A DNA stretch of 64,000 nucleotides from Neisseriaceae bacterium (GTDB lineage: Bacteria > Pseudomonadota > Gammaproteobacteria > Burkholderiales > Neisseriaceae), in the NCBI GenBank assembly GCA_016864895.1, contig CP046107.1, forward strand, positions 372,001-436,000. The letters are read 5' to 3'. Position 1 is the first letter of the stretch. The number at the start of each line of letters is the position of its first letter. A model generated the notes under the pieces. It searched no databases, was not told where the DNA came from, and was given only the letters and a program-made list of their open reading frames with translations. The position numbers and the translations under genes were made by a program. Below are positions 26,761 to 36,744 of the stretch, in pieces.

Positions 26761-28950
26761 TTAATTTCTCTTAGGAATCCATAACACTTTATCCAAGAGA
26801 CACCCTTTAAAAGTTGTGTTTTCGTTCTGATCAATCAATGCTAAATTAGAGCCTATTAAATTACATTCAAGAAAAACTGCTCCCACCAAGTTTGAATTGT
26901 AAAATATACTTTGTTGCAAACCACATTCCTTCCACTCAGTCTTAACCAGAGTAGCATCTTTGAAAATTGCAGTCATAACATCACAATTGGTAAACTTGGT
27001 ACTGCTAAAATCAGAATAACTCCCATTTATTTCTTTAATATTACAGTATTCAAAAAAGCTACCTTTTACAATAGTATTACCCATACCTATTTTCTCTAGC
27101 CAACAATCTCTAAAAGTGCAATTTTCTAATCCACTTTCAAGTCCCACTACAAAACTAAAAATACCGCTTTTATCAAAGGAGCAACTCTTCAATGAAGAAT
27201 AAACAATTGAGTTTTTCTCCATCCTTGATTTGTTAACATCAACTGAAATTAAATGGGTATTTTTAAAAGTACATGCAATTATCAAACTATCACTAAATAT
27301 TAAACAATCTATTTTACTTTTTATCCAGCTAACCCCATTGATCTGGACAAACAAAAACCTTACATCATACAAATAACAATTTTCTATCTTAGATTCTGAA
27401 AGTTGACAATTGTTACACACAACCTTCTCAAATTCAGTAGCAGAGAATTGCAAAGAGGTAAGTTGTGTATCTGAAATTTTCAAATTTTTCATAGTACAAT
27501 CAACAAATTTAGAATCCTCTAAATTAGACTTATTAAAAATATTTCCATCAAATATACAATCGTAAAAATTACATCTTTGAAATACACAATTTATAAATTC
27601 ATACCTTGAAAAATCTATATCCTTAAATTGACAATTACTAAACTCTTTTTTAACAATAGTTGTACTATAAGAATAAAATTTCCCATAATCTTTATCTTGA
27701 AATTTATATTCATTAGATAATGAAAATACATCATTAAAATTTATTTCATTTTTCTGTGCTTTACCAAGATTTTTTATATCTTGATTCGATTCGGACATTT
27801 TTGAAAACTTAATAGCTTTCTCTATCTCTTCAAAATATTGATCCACTTCCTTGTCATTCATGGGGCCAGGCGTGTACCTAATAGAACTAGGATGATTTTC
27901 CATAGAATGAATAACATTAATTTTGTGATCTTCAGGCATTAAATCTAAATCTAGTAATGAATCTAACTTTGATTCTTTACTCAATCTCTTTTTCAGAACT
28001 TTAAAATAATATGCTCTATCTCTAGGATTACCATCATTATCTAAGGCTAAAAGCAAGACATCGTAAGGCTCTTCAGTTAATTCTCCAATTTGAATCTCTC
28101 CTGTAAAAACAAGCAAAGCCACATTAAAATTAGGCACTAACCATATTGTTTGTAATAACAATGGAATTTCATCAACTATCTTGTTATCGTTCGAACCAAA
28201 AGCTCTTGCCGATACTTTCGGGAAGTTACCTTTAATTGTATCTTCAGTTTGCGCAAACCCCCTCAATAAAAAACTAGATCCACTTGGCCATGCCACACTA
28301 TCTAACCACTGATCTGGAGAGGCGATTTGAAAATAACGTAGATCAAATCCTTTGGGATAGCCAGGATAAACTTTATCCAAATATTCTGAAGATGCCATAG
28401 TTGGAGCAATTTTATCAATATATTTTTTCCTTTGATTGAAATTAAATGGAATCGGCGAAGGAGAGGCAAGACTTTCTCTTTCAAACAACCTGTCTTCTTT
28501 TCTCAAAACAACATTAGGGGCATTATCAATGATGGTATTTCCTTTTCCCAACGGATTATATTGATTATCAACACCACCCCAGACATTGACATGATCCATC
28601 GACATCCCATAAAATTTCTTTCTCCGAATATAGGATCCTTCGCCAAAAATTCTCCACTGCTTTTTTAGTTTACCAACATTCACTTCCGCATCAAAAAACG
28701 AAACCTCTTTCCCTATAGAAGCATGTCCAACTAATACATATTCAGCAAACTGCTTAACAACGGGTACGTCTAAAAATGGGACAGACTTAGGCGATTTATC
28801 CCAAACATCCCACACCTCAGGCTCTGTGATAAAATGGTTCGTTTTATCAAGATAGCAACCAGCAATAGCACTAATACCTAAATAACAGTTTTTCTCTAAT
28901 TGGTATGCATTCTTAAGAAAAACTAATTGTTGTGGCTTTACTATTTTCAT
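26761..28950 (-). CDS. DUF2169 protein with C-terminal pentapeptide repeats
   Basis: A 729-residue two-part protein. Residues 1 to about 330 match the DUF2169 fold found only in T6SS spike clusters (DVWDKSPKSVPFLDVPVVKQFAEYVLVG, FGEGSYIRRKKFYG, FQIASPDQWLDSVAWP). A linker of ~100 residues follows, then about 290 residues of pentapeptide repeats (CQFKDIDFSRYEFINCVFQRC onward). DUF2169 proteins act as adaptors that load PAAR-type tips or their effectors on VgrG. The gene follows vgrG by 21 bases. It is long for the family because of the repeat domain. Confidence 0.85.
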   Translation of the reverse strand: MKIVKPQQLVFLKNAYQLEKNCYLGISAIAGCYLDKTNHFITEPEVWDVWDKSPKSVPFLDVPVVKQFAEYVLVGHASIGKEVSFFDAEVNVGKLKKQWRIFGEGSYIRRKKFYGMSMDHVNVWGGVDNQYNPLGKGNTIIDNAPNVVLRKEDRLFERESLASPSPIPFNFNQRKKYIDKIAPTMASSEYLDKVYPGYPKGFDLRYFQIASPDQWLDSVAWPSGSSFLLRGFAQTEDTIKGNFPKVSARAFGSNDNKIVDEIPLLLQTIWLVPNFNVALLVFTGEIQIGELTEEPYDVLLLALDNDGNPRDRAYYFKVLKKRLSKESKLDSLLDLDLMPEDHKINVIHSMENHPSSIRYTPGPMNDKEVDQYFEEIEKAIKFSKMSESNQDIKNLGKAQKNEINFNDVFSLSNEYKFQDKDYGKFYSYSTTIVKKEFSNCQFKDIDFSRYEFINCVFQRCNFYDCIFDGNIFNKSNLEDSKFVDCTMKNLKISDTQLTSLQFSATEFEKVVCNNCQLSESKIENCYLYDVRFLFVQINGVSWIKSKIDCLIFSDSLIIACTFKNTHLISVDVNKSRMEKNSIVYSSLKSCSFDKSGIFSFVVGLESGLENCTFRDCWLEKIGMGNTIVKGSFFEYCNIKEINGSYSDFSSTKFTNCDVMTAIFKDATLVKTEWKECGLQQSIFYNSNLVGAVFLECNLIGSNLALIDQNENTTFKGCLLDKVLWIPKRN

Positions 28951-28971
28951 ACATTTCTCGATACGAATAAA

Positions 28972-31239
28972 TTATAACTTAATATCAACGCCAGTCTTAT
29001 GTATCGATACTCCTACAAAACTAATACTAACTCCCACTTTGCTCTTTGACATACATGTCTTACTAATAGAACTTCCTGTAACACTAACCGAACTTCCTAC
29101 TTTACTAACAGAACTTCCTGTGGTGCTAACAGAACTTCCTGTGGTGCTAACAGAACTTCCTGTAGTACTAACAGAACTTCCCGTAACACTAAAAGAACAT
29201 CCTACTTTACTGACCGAACTTTTTGTCACACTGACAGAACACCCTACTGTACTCATTGAACTATCTACGGTACTGGTAGATGATCCTATAACACTAACAG
29301 AACATCCAGTTGTACTTTGTGCACTTCCGGTAAAACTTTGACTTGCGCCCACAACACTAGAAGAATCACCAACAAATGAATCACTTTTCCCAGTTATACT
29401 AGTGCTTTTACCAGTGAATGATGTTGAATTACCGGTAAATGATGTTGAATTACCGGTAAATGATGTTGAATTACCGGTAAATGATGTTGAATTACCAGTC
29501 AACGATGTTGAATCACCAGCAAAAGACACACTTTTTCCAACAGATGAAATACTTAATCCAGTGCTACCGGTACTAATTCCAGTGAAGCTATTAGAAACAC
29601 CAGTTGCTGAAAAGGCATAATCAGTAAAATTAAAATGTGATGTTAAAACTTTTGTAGTCACTCTTTTAACTACTTCATAAAGATCCTGCCCTACAAACCG
29701 AGCATCATTTCTTTCAGTTATACCTTGGAAATCTCTCTCTGCATGACTCATAATTCGTTCGTTACCACGTTTATCATCCAACGTAAATAAATTGGCATGA
29801 GATGGAACACCAAATTTAAGAGAGCGAGAAACCATACCACTATAATTGATATGTTTAGGTAACTCATAAGGAGGAGGATTATCTCCATTATAAACAACCC
29901 CTATCACTAATGGTCTGTCAATATCACCATCTATGTAAGATACTAAAACCTCTTGTCCTACCCTTGGCATTGCTACAACACCCCAGCCTTTACCTCCCCA
30001 AGCTTGTAGCACTCTGATCCAGCATGAGCTATCCTCTTCTGCTTTCTTATATCTATCCCAGTGGAAATGAACACGTATTCTGCCATATTTATCTGTGTGA
30101 ATTTCCGATTTAACGGGGCCGACTACTGTTGCACTTTGAATACCTGCTACTTCTGGCTTACTAGATCCTTGTATCGGTCTATAAGATATATTTTCTTCCA
30201 ACACCTCAAAATTACAACGAATATTTTGTCCCTTACTATTAGTACTATCAGGGCCATCTTGCAAGAAGACATAATTAGCCTTAATTACCTTATATTTCGT
30301 ATTTCTCTTAGTATCTGGGTGCTGTTTCAGAGTAAAAGAGTGTCCAGACACCATACCAAGTGCACTACTTTCTCCACTAAGCATATTGGTATGAGCTGTC
30401 ATTTCCTCTAATCTGATCTTAGCTAGCGAGCTACCCCTATCCTGACTTAAATAATTTTGAGAATAGTTGTACCACTCTAAAGGTGTTCCCTGTATTGGTA
30501 GGTTTTTTTGATTCTTAACATTAATTTGTAAATCCTTTTTGGGTTCTAAATAGTCAAAATCTCTTAAAACAATCTGATTCGGTCTAAGTTTATTAACCCT
30601 ATTAATTTTTTGAATAGCTTCTCTAATACCTCTATGCTCTTCGCCATCTGGTACAAAATCTATCTTTGAGTAACCATCTTCTAGCACTGGAAACTCTTGT
30701 TTATCGGTAATCACTAATGTATTCTTGCCGTTCTTATGCTCAAAATAGTACCATATCCCCTCAAATTCTAATAATCGAGTAATAAAGTTAAAATCACTTT
30801 CGTTAAACTGAACACAATAATTAAGTTTAGGATACTGAGACTGAACATTAATTTTATAATCAGATGAGCTATATCTCGAAAATACATCTTTTATAATCTC
30901 GATAACATCAACATTTTGATAAATTTTACTATTTCTATTTTGAGTTAAGAACCATAACCAAGGGCTTAACTCTAAATCATAGGTATAACACCGACCTAAC
31001 TGACCAGTATCTATACCTCCTACAATATAGGCATAGAAATACCTATATCCACTCTTATCTGGTTTTTCTATACTGACTTCAACCAATTTACCCAATAGCT
31101 TTTCTATATCAATACTAGGATTAGGACTCTGAAATGAGAGACGATAATTAGAACAGATAGATAAGCCCTCATGAGTTTCAAAGCTTAGAGGATAGGCCTC
31201 ATAAGCCTCTAATTCACTGTTTTTAATATTTATTAACAT
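28972..31239 (-). CDS. vgrG: T6SS spike protein VgrG (TssI) with a heptapeptide-repeat tail
   Basis: A 755-residue spike protein. Residues 1 to ~360 are the gp27-like part (VIEIIKDVFSRY, CVQFNESDFNFITRLLEFEGIWYYF). The gp5 OB domain follows near 373 (KSEIHTDKYGRIRVHFHWD, GWGVVAMPRVGQEVLVSYIDGDIDRP). From about residue 555 to 745 the protein is nearly all seven-residue repeats of S/T-x-S-F/V-x-T-G type (STSFTGN, SVSTTGS), ending SIHKTGVDIKL. The tail replaces the usual gp5C needle and should form an extended beta helix. No enzymatic C-terminal domain is present. It lies downstream of clpV and upstream of the tip-loading genes. Confidence 0.93.
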   Translation of the reverse strand: MLINIKNSELEAYEAYPLSFETHEGLSICSNYRLSFQSPNPSIDIEKLLGKLVEVSIEKPDKSGYRYFYAYIVGGIDTGQLGRCYTYDLELSPWLWFLTQNRNSKIYQNVDVIEIIKDVFSRYSSSDYKINVQSQYPKLNYCVQFNESDFNFITRLLEFEGIWYYFEHKNGKNTLVITDKQEFPVLEDGYSKIDFVPDGEEHRGIREAIQKINRVNKLRPNQIVLRDFDYLEPKKDLQINVKNQKNLPIQGTPLEWYNYSQNYLSQDRGSSLAKIRLEEMTAHTNMLSGESSALGMVSGHSFTLKQHPDTKRNTKYKVIKANYVFLQDGPDSTNSKGQNIRCNFEVLEENISYRPIQGSSKPEVAGIQSATVVGPVKSEIHTDKYGRIRVHFHWDRYKKAEEDSSCWIRVLQAWGGKGWGVVAMPRVGQEVLVSYIDGDIDRPLVIGVVYNGDNPPPYELPKHINYSGMVSRSLKFGVPSHANLFTLDDKRGNERIMSHAERDFQGITERNDARFVGQDLYEVVKRVTTKVLTSHFNFTDYAFSATGVSNSFTGISTGSTGLSISSVGKSVSFAGDSTSLTGNSTSFTGNSTSFTGNSTSFTGNSTSFTGKSTSITGKSDSFVGDSSSVVGASQSFTGSAQSTTGCSVSVIGSSTSTVDSSMSTVGCSVSVTKSSVSKVGCSFSVTGSSVSTTGSSVSTTGSSVSTTGSSVSKVGSSVSVTGSSISKTCMSKSKVGVSISFVGVSIHKTGVDIKL
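29062..29310. repeat. 21-bp coding repeats, distal block in vgrG
   Basis: About ten degenerate 21-bp units of the form CTTCCTGTrGTrCTAACAGAA (plus strand) encode the SVSTTGS heptapeptides of the VgrG tail. Several adjacent units around 29112-29175 are nearly identical, which suggests recent unit duplication. Confidence 0.8.
29410..29514. repeat. 21-bp tandem repeats, proximal block in vgrG
   Basis: Five head-to-tail 21-bp units (plus strand ACCGGTAAATGATGTTGAAT plus T) start at 29410, 29431, 29452, 29473 and 29494. The middle three are identical and the ends differ at a few bases. They encode NSTSFTG. Unit number could change by slippage without breaking the frame. Confidence 0.9.
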
Positions 31240-31263
31240 AGCAATAACCCCTAACTTTAAGTT

Positions 31264-33849
31264 TTATTCAAAATCAATTACCATTTTTGCCTGATGATCC
31301 AAACCTAATACAATTTTCTTTATTTTTTCACTACTCTTCTTAGATAAAAGCAACCTATCACTAATTGGTGGGAGAATTGTTTTCTCTAATAAAGACCTAA
31401 TTGCCCGCCCACTATTAGGATGATTAATAACTTTTTCTACGATCCAACTACCAACACTTTTATCAAACTTAAATTCAATTTTTAATTCTTGCTCGAAATG
31501 GTTTTTTAATCTCATCAAATTTACATTTGCGATTGCTAATAAAGATTCCTCATTTAATGGTCTATATGGAATGACATCCATTCTTGCCAAAAGAGCCAAA
31601 GATAATTTACTAACTAACTTGTCATGTATTAATACTTTAAGTTTATTTATCGTAATATCTGACTCTTCAGTTACAACCTCCTCTATCTCTTCACTCCCAA
31701 TATTGCTTGTTAAAAAAATATAACATTGTTTGAAACTTATTATCCTTCCCTCTCCATCCTTCATCCAACCTTTATCAAAAACCTGATAAAAGATTTCGTG
31801 CACATCAGGATGAGCTTTATCAAACTCATCAAGCAATATAACAGAATAAGGCCTCTGTCTTACCGATTCAGTCAGTTTACCCCCTTTACCATACCCCACA
31901 TAGCCAGGAGGAGCACCCTTTAATACCGATACAGAATGTGATTCTTGAAATTCAGTCATATTAAAAGTAATTAAATTATGTCTTCCACCGTACATCATGT
32001 CAGCCAATACCTGTGCTGTTTCTGTTTTGCCAGTTCCAGAAGGACCAGTTAATAAAAATACGCCTAAAGGGCCATCATTAGGTTGGGCTCCTGATATAGC
32101 AATTTTAACTTTACTCGCAATTTCATGGATGGCTTCTGGTTGCCCAAAAATACGATTATTCATATTTTGTTCTAAATTTAAAGAGTTTTCCAAATCGTCC
32201 TGAATCATTCTATCTGATGGAATACCTGTCCAATCAGACAAAACATCTGAAATCACAGATTCATCTACCCAAGGAAAAACTAATGGATTATTATGTTGAA
32301 GTAATTCTAATTCACTAATAATATCTTTCTTATCAGAAGCATCGTCATTACTAGACATTTTGGCAACTAATTCTTTTTCCTTGTTATACTTTTGATTTAA
32401 TGTTTGAATTTCCTTCTCAATACTAGCAATAAGTTCCTCTAACTCTTTCTTTCTTTCAGTTATATCTTCACCCAACGACGCCTCTTTTTCCAGAGAATTT
32501 AACTCAATCTTCAATAAATCTAACTTTGCCTGACATGTTTCAACAGAAGATGGCACAATGTCATAACTACTTGATACCCTCGCACAAGCTGTATCAAGCA
32601 GACTAATAGCTTTATCTGGTAATTGTCTAAGTGGTAAATGCCTACGAGAAAGTTTAACAGCTGATACAATAGCAGAATCCCTAATAATTACATTATGATA
32701 ATCAGCAAAATAAGGTGCAACCACTCTAATCATATCAATTGCCTTTTGTTCATCAGGTTCATCTATATACACACTCTGAAATCTTCTAGTCAAAGCTGTA
32801 TCTGGTTCAATGAACTGCTTATACTCAGACCATGTTGTGGCACCTATCATACGTAATTCCCCTCTCGCTAACATTGGCTTTAATAAGTTAACTGCATCAC
32901 CAGTACCTTCCTGCCCTCCTGCTCCAATAAGTGTATGTACTTCATCACAAAATAACAGTATGGGAAATTCACTTGATTGAATAGCCTCAATCAATTTCTT
33001 TAACCTACTTTCGAATTCTCCTCTAACGCCTGCTCCTGCCTGTAACTTACCAAGGTCAAGAGACATCACTCTAGCCTTTTTTAACAACTCAGGGACTTCT
33101 TCTTTAATTATCTTAAGGGACAGAGCTTCTACTAAAGCTGTTTTACCAACACCTGCCTCTCCAACTAATATGGGATTATTTTGTCTTCTCCTTGATAAAA
33201 TATCGATAACTTGCCTAAGCTCAGATTCTCTACCTACTACTGGATCTATTTCACCACTCTCAGCCTCTTTCGTAACATCAATACACCATTCTTCTATTTG
33301 TGCTAAAGCTGAATCTTGTTTTTTTGCGAAATCTATATTGCTATTACTTTTATCAATTTCATGGGCTAATTGTTCATACTCAACTGAATCTTGTAAAATA
33401 ATATCAAACTGCTCTATGGCTTCTTGTGTATCAATTTTTTCAAACTCGGCATCTAGCCGGTATAACCACCTCCGAAAATCATTGTCGCTTAGAATCCCCA
33501 GTAGTATATGTCCCGTCCTTATAGATGAAGATGAATTTTGTATCTGTGAGATAATCAACCCCCTTTCTACCGAGGTTTCCAACCTAGTAGAAATATCATT
33601 CACAACACTAGATACATTAGGCATCGTATGGATAATTCGTTCCAATCTAATATTCATACCAGAAATATCCACATCATATCTGTCTAGTATTTGGAAAACA
33701 TCACTTTCTTCCCTATCCAATAAAACTTTTAACCAATGTTCTAACTCAACATATTGATGTCTATAAACTCGACACAGCCTAGTGGCCTCAACCAAAGTTT
33801 TATTAGCAAAACTACCCAATTTTGAAAATAAGAGCTCTCTTTTATACAT
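31264..33849 (-). CDS. clpV: T6SS ATPase ClpV (TssH)
   Basis: An 861-residue AAA+ ATPase that disassembles the contracted TssB-TssC sheath. The N domain begins LFSKLGSFANKTLVEATRLCRVYRHQYVELEHWLKVLL, typical of ClpV rather than ClpB. The first ATPase domain has GEAGVGKT near residue 231, and the second has GPSGTGKTETAQVLA near 603, with GAPPGYVGYGKGGKLTE. A coiled-coil middle region (KKELEELIASIEKEIQTLNQKY) lies between them. Its substrate, the sheath, is not encoded in the window. It is tightly spaced between tssG and vgrG. Confidence 0.95.
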   Translation of the reverse strand: MYKRELLFSKLGSFANKTLVEATRLCRVYRHQYVELEHWLKVLLDREESDVFQILDRYDVDISGMNIRLERIIHTMPNVSSVVNDISTRLETSVERGLIISQIQNSSSSIRTGHILLGILSDNDFRRWLYRLDAEFEKIDTQEAIEQFDIILQDSVEYEQLAHEIDKSNSNIDFAKKQDSALAQIEEWCIDVTKEAESGEIDPVVGRESELRQVIDILSRRRQNNPILVGEAGVGKTALVEALSLKIIKEEVPELLKKARVMSLDLGKLQAGAGVRGEFESRLKKLIEAIQSSEFPILLFCDEVHTLIGAGGQEGTGDAVNLLKPMLARGELRMIGATTWSEYKQFIEPDTALTRRFQSVYIDEPDEQKAIDMIRVVAPYFADYHNVIIRDSAIVSAVKLSRRHLPLRQLPDKAISLLDTACARVSSSYDIVPSSVETCQAKLDLLKIELNSLEKEASLGEDITERKKELEELIASIEKEIQTLNQKYNKEKELVAKMSSNDDASDKKDIISELELLQHNNPLVFPWVDESVISDVLSDWTGIPSDRMIQDDLENSLNLEQNMNNRIFGQPEAIHEIASKVKIAISGAQPNDGPLGVFLLTGPSGTGKTETAQVLADMMYGGRHNLITFNMTEFQESHSVSVLKGAPPGYVGYGKGGKLTESVRQRPYSVILLDEFDKAHPDVHEIFYQVFDKGWMKDGEGRIISFKQCYIFLTSNIGSEEIEEVVTEESDITINKLKVLIHDKLVSKLSLALLARMDVIPYRPLNEESLLAIANVNLMRLKNHFEQELKIEFKFDKSVGSWIVEKVINHPNSGRAIRSLLEKTILPPISDRLLLSKKSSEKIKKIVLGLDHQAKMVIDFE

Positions 33850-33858
33850 AATTTATAC

Positions 33859-34881
33859 CTAATTTAATTTATTATTAACACTCGGAGAATAAACAACTTT
33901 CTTTATCATTTGTTTTTTGGACTTAAGCCAAGAGTTTTTACCCATTTTCATATTTTTGAACCCTTTTCTCGATTCAGGATTAGTTTCGATGCATAACACA
34001 ACATGAAAATCTAATAAATATCTTACAAAATCATTACATATAGCTATTAATATTTTTAATTTATCTTCTCCCCTATCATAATCTAGATAACTTTCATCAT
34101 AAAAAGGCCCCAGTTCCAATAAAGCACTGTATTCAACACTATAAAATTTACTACCCAATAAATTTTTCCCTAATATAAATTTAGTATCATTTTTATGAGT
34201 TATCCAAGTAGGATATCTTCTGATTATATTGACTCTCACATTAAAATAATGATTTATAATCTTCTTAAGCTGATTTAATGAAGTCTTTCCACCCACATAA
34301 GCACCAGGAAATGATCTTCTCACCTTTTTAATATGTGCATCATATTTAAAATCATTAAAATCGCCATCAACTATGCCTGTAACTTGATCCATCTTATTTT
34401 GAAAAGCATTAGATTCAGATTTGTCATGGCCAACTGCAACATTCAACTGTGACCAACTACGATACTGATACAAGGCAAATCTCTGGCTAATTACATTCAT
34501 GAATTTTTCAAATGCTTTATTTTTATTTAAAATATATTCGCTTCTTGCATGCTCAGTTACAAACATAGGCATAGGGCCATATGGTGCGAATAAACCAAAA
34601 TGTCTACTTTGTATAACGACCAAAGGAGGCTTTCCTTTTTTCTTTACAATTTGCCTTAAACCAGAAACCTCTTTTGTCGCAAAGGACATATCTGCTGGTT
34701 GTTCTATTCTAATCTTAAAAAAATATTTATCTCTACTTTGCCCTAGCCTTGAATGAGGCTCCCATACCTTATCAACTCTCCTCATTAACTCAAAAAAATC
34801 TTGATTAACAGAAATGTTTGGAATAATTTCAATATACTCATCTAAAGCTGGTAATTTTGAATTAACTGATCCGATATACAT
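33859..34881 (-). CDS. tssG: T6SS baseplate protein TssG
   Basis: A 340-residue baseplate wedge protein. It shows the early LGQSRDKYFFKIRIEQPADMSF strand, the signature HFGLFAPYGPMPMFVTEHA near residue 90, and RSWSQLNVAVGHDKS. The C-terminal half has LGKNLLGSKFYSVEYSALLELGPF. TssG joins TssF, TssE and TssK in the wedge. The start is 6 bases after the tssF stop and clpV starts 9 bases after its stop, so the three are in one operon. Confidence 0.9.
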   Translation of the reverse strand: MYIGSVNSKLPALDEYIEIIPNISVNQDFFELMRRVDKVWEPHSRLGQSRDKYFFKIRIEQPADMSFATKEVSGLRQIVKKKGKPPLVVIQSRHFGLFAPYGPMPMFVTEHARSEYILNKNKAFEKFMNVISQRFALYQYRSWSQLNVAVGHDKSESNAFQNKMDQVTGIVDGDFNDFKYDAHIKKVRRSFPGAYVGGKTSLNQLKKIINHYFNVRVNIIRRYPTWITHKNDTKFILGKNLLGSKFYSVEYSALLELGPFYDESYLDYDRGEDKLKILIAICNDFVRYLLDFHVVLCIETNPESRKGFKNMKMGKNSWLKSKKQMIKKVVYSPSVNNKLN

Positions 34882-34887
34882 TTTAAA

Positions 34888-36720
34888 TTATCCCTTTAAC
34901 AGCACAACTTGATTACCATCAATATTTAAATTCATAAGTAAGCTTTGGTTTAAATTACAATATTCAGACAAAGCATGATAAAGGACAGTTCCAAACAATA
35001 GAGCTCCCTTATCTGAATGATTTCTTGAAAGAATATTTAAGGTAGCTTCTATACCCCTAGCCCAGGTAATGGGTCCCTTGCCATAGTATCTGGTATAACA
35101 ATGTTCGAAAATAACCTCAGAGATACTTTCTATACGACTAATTTGTGATAATTCTTTACTATTAGCAAAAAAATATAACCAATTTTTGATAAATCTGGCA
35201 CAATTATTTACTCTACCTTTTGTATAATTAAAAGGACTGTCCGAGAGTATCTGTAGAGCATTCCAAGCTAGATTTATATCAGGGAAATCAACTGGCCTAC
35301 TTGGTGCATATAACAATTCAATACCTAAAATAGGAAGTGATTTCTCCAATGACAAAGAGGGACTCTGTAATAACTTAGGATTCAAATTCCTGTCAAAAAC
35401 ATAAGCAACTACAGACAGCGAACTTAGCTTATCCAAATCAATAGAAGTATCGCCAGAAGAAAGGGTTATAAAAACATCATCCATACCCAAATCATCATTT
35501 TTATAATGCTTAGTCTCTATCTTACTTTGCCTTCTTCTAATAGAATAACCACATCTGGCATCATTTTCATCATATTTAGCATCCATATGAAGTGGAGAGA
35601 AAATAATATCTTGCCCATCAGGTAAAATACCGACAACCTCGGCTATATGGTGTATCTTGTATAATGTAGGATCATTTTTATCAACAATGACAGGGTGCTC
35701 AAATTTCAAGTTATTTATTAAGACTGGATCACACCTTTTTCGGTACAAATTAACAATTGGTGTAGCAAATAATTTAAAATTTGAAGAACTAATATTATCA
35801 ATCAAACTCAAATCTCTATTTTTTAAAATAAAAATTATTTCAAATTCATAACTATCTGTTATTTCACTTAAAAATTGTTGAACACCAGTAAGCTTTAAAC
35901 TCAAGAACTTAGAAGGAAAATTAAGATACTCTTTCATTATCCTACTACCCGGCAATTCACCTACAGCTTCTGGTAAACATGCATCTTCATCTAAAATACC
36001 AAATAGTTCCATACAAGATGGATTTAAAACTTTAGAGTAAATCTTAGACTGAGATTTAGACCATAATACAATCCTAAGAGACTCCGAAAAAATACTATGA
36101 AAAATTTGGTTTGCCTTAACTGAATCCCCTGCAAAAGTAACTACAAAAGGATCTAATTTTAACTCAGATAAAGGTAAACAATATTTCGTACTACATTTAA
36201 CGCATATATGTGATAAAGAGTCATTGAAATAATTTACTACTGATTCTGGTATATAAGATGCTGGTACGACAGAACACACAGCCTGGTCTATTACTAAGGG
36301 TTGTACTACAACATCTCTAGATGTAACAAAAGTTGCTGGTCTACCTGATAAGGATGAATCCTTCATAATCACCTTACTCCCCCTTTTCAGAGAAACATCC
36401 TCATTCCACTGTGGATAAGTCAAATCAGGCTCGATCGCAATCATTGAAATAGAAGGTGTTGGTGTATACCACAGAGGCGCCAACCTAGATAGCATTTGAA
36501 CTGCAATCTCAGGTTGCTCATTAGATAATTTTTGTTGGACTCTAGCAGATAAAAAAGCAGTCCCTTCAAGTAGCCTTTCAACAAAAGGATCCTGAATCTC
36601 ATCCGAGTACATCCCCAAATATTGAGCTACTTGTGGATTTTCACGAGCAAATTCTTTTCCTATTTCCCTTAGGTAATAAAGCTCTTCATTATAAAAATCC
36701 AAAAATTCGTTATTTTTCAT
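34888..36720 (-). CDS. tssF: T6SS baseplate protein TssF
   Basis: A 610-residue baseplate wedge protein. The N-terminus is diagnostic: FLDFYNEELYYLREIGKEFARENPQVAQYLGM, then DPFVERLLEGTAFLSARVQQKL. The central LAPLWYTPTPSISMIAIEPD and the C-terminal FEHCYTRYYGKGPITWARGIEATLNI are also conserved. Length matches the family. It follows tssE after 24 bases. Confidence 0.95.
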   Translation of the reverse strand: MKNNEFLDFYNEELYYLREIGKEFARENPQVAQYLGMYSDEIQDPFVERLLEGTAFLSARVQQKLSNEQPEIAVQMLSRLAPLWYTPTPSISMIAIEPDLTYPQWNEDVSLKRGSKVIMKDSSLSGRPATFVTSRDVVVQPLVIDQAVCSVVPASYIPESVVNYFNDSLSHICVKCSTKYCLPLSELKLDPFVVTFAGDSVKANQIFHSIFSESLRIVLWSKSQSKIYSKVLNPSCMELFGILDEDACLPEAVGELPGSRIMKEYLNFPSKFLSLKLTGVQQFLSEITDSYEFEIIFILKNRDLSLIDNISSSNFKLFATPIVNLYRKRCDPVLINNLKFEHPVIVDKNDPTLYKIHHIAEVVGILPDGQDIIFSPLHMDAKYDENDARCGYSIRRRQSKIETKHYKNDDLGMDDVFITLSSGDTSIDLDKLSSLSVVAYVFDRNLNPKLLQSPSLSLEKSLPILGIELLYAPSRPVDFPDINLAWNALQILSDSPFNYTKGRVNNCARFIKNWLYFFANSKELSQISRIESISEVIFEHCYTRYYGKGPITWARGIEATLNILSRNHSDKGALLFGTVLYHALSEYCNLNQSLLMNLNIDGNQVVLLKG

Positions 36721-36744
36721 AACACAACCAAAAAAGTAGTTTCC

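Noticed and set aside
29039..29620. Long plus-strand frames with repetitive ELPV or NDVELPV units
   Set aside because: They are antisense reflections of the 21-bp repeats inside vgrG, with no ribosome site.
33170..33757. 195-codon plus-strand frame opposite clpV
   Set aside because: It is antisense to the conserved first ATPase domain of ClpV and its composition follows that gene; no independent support.
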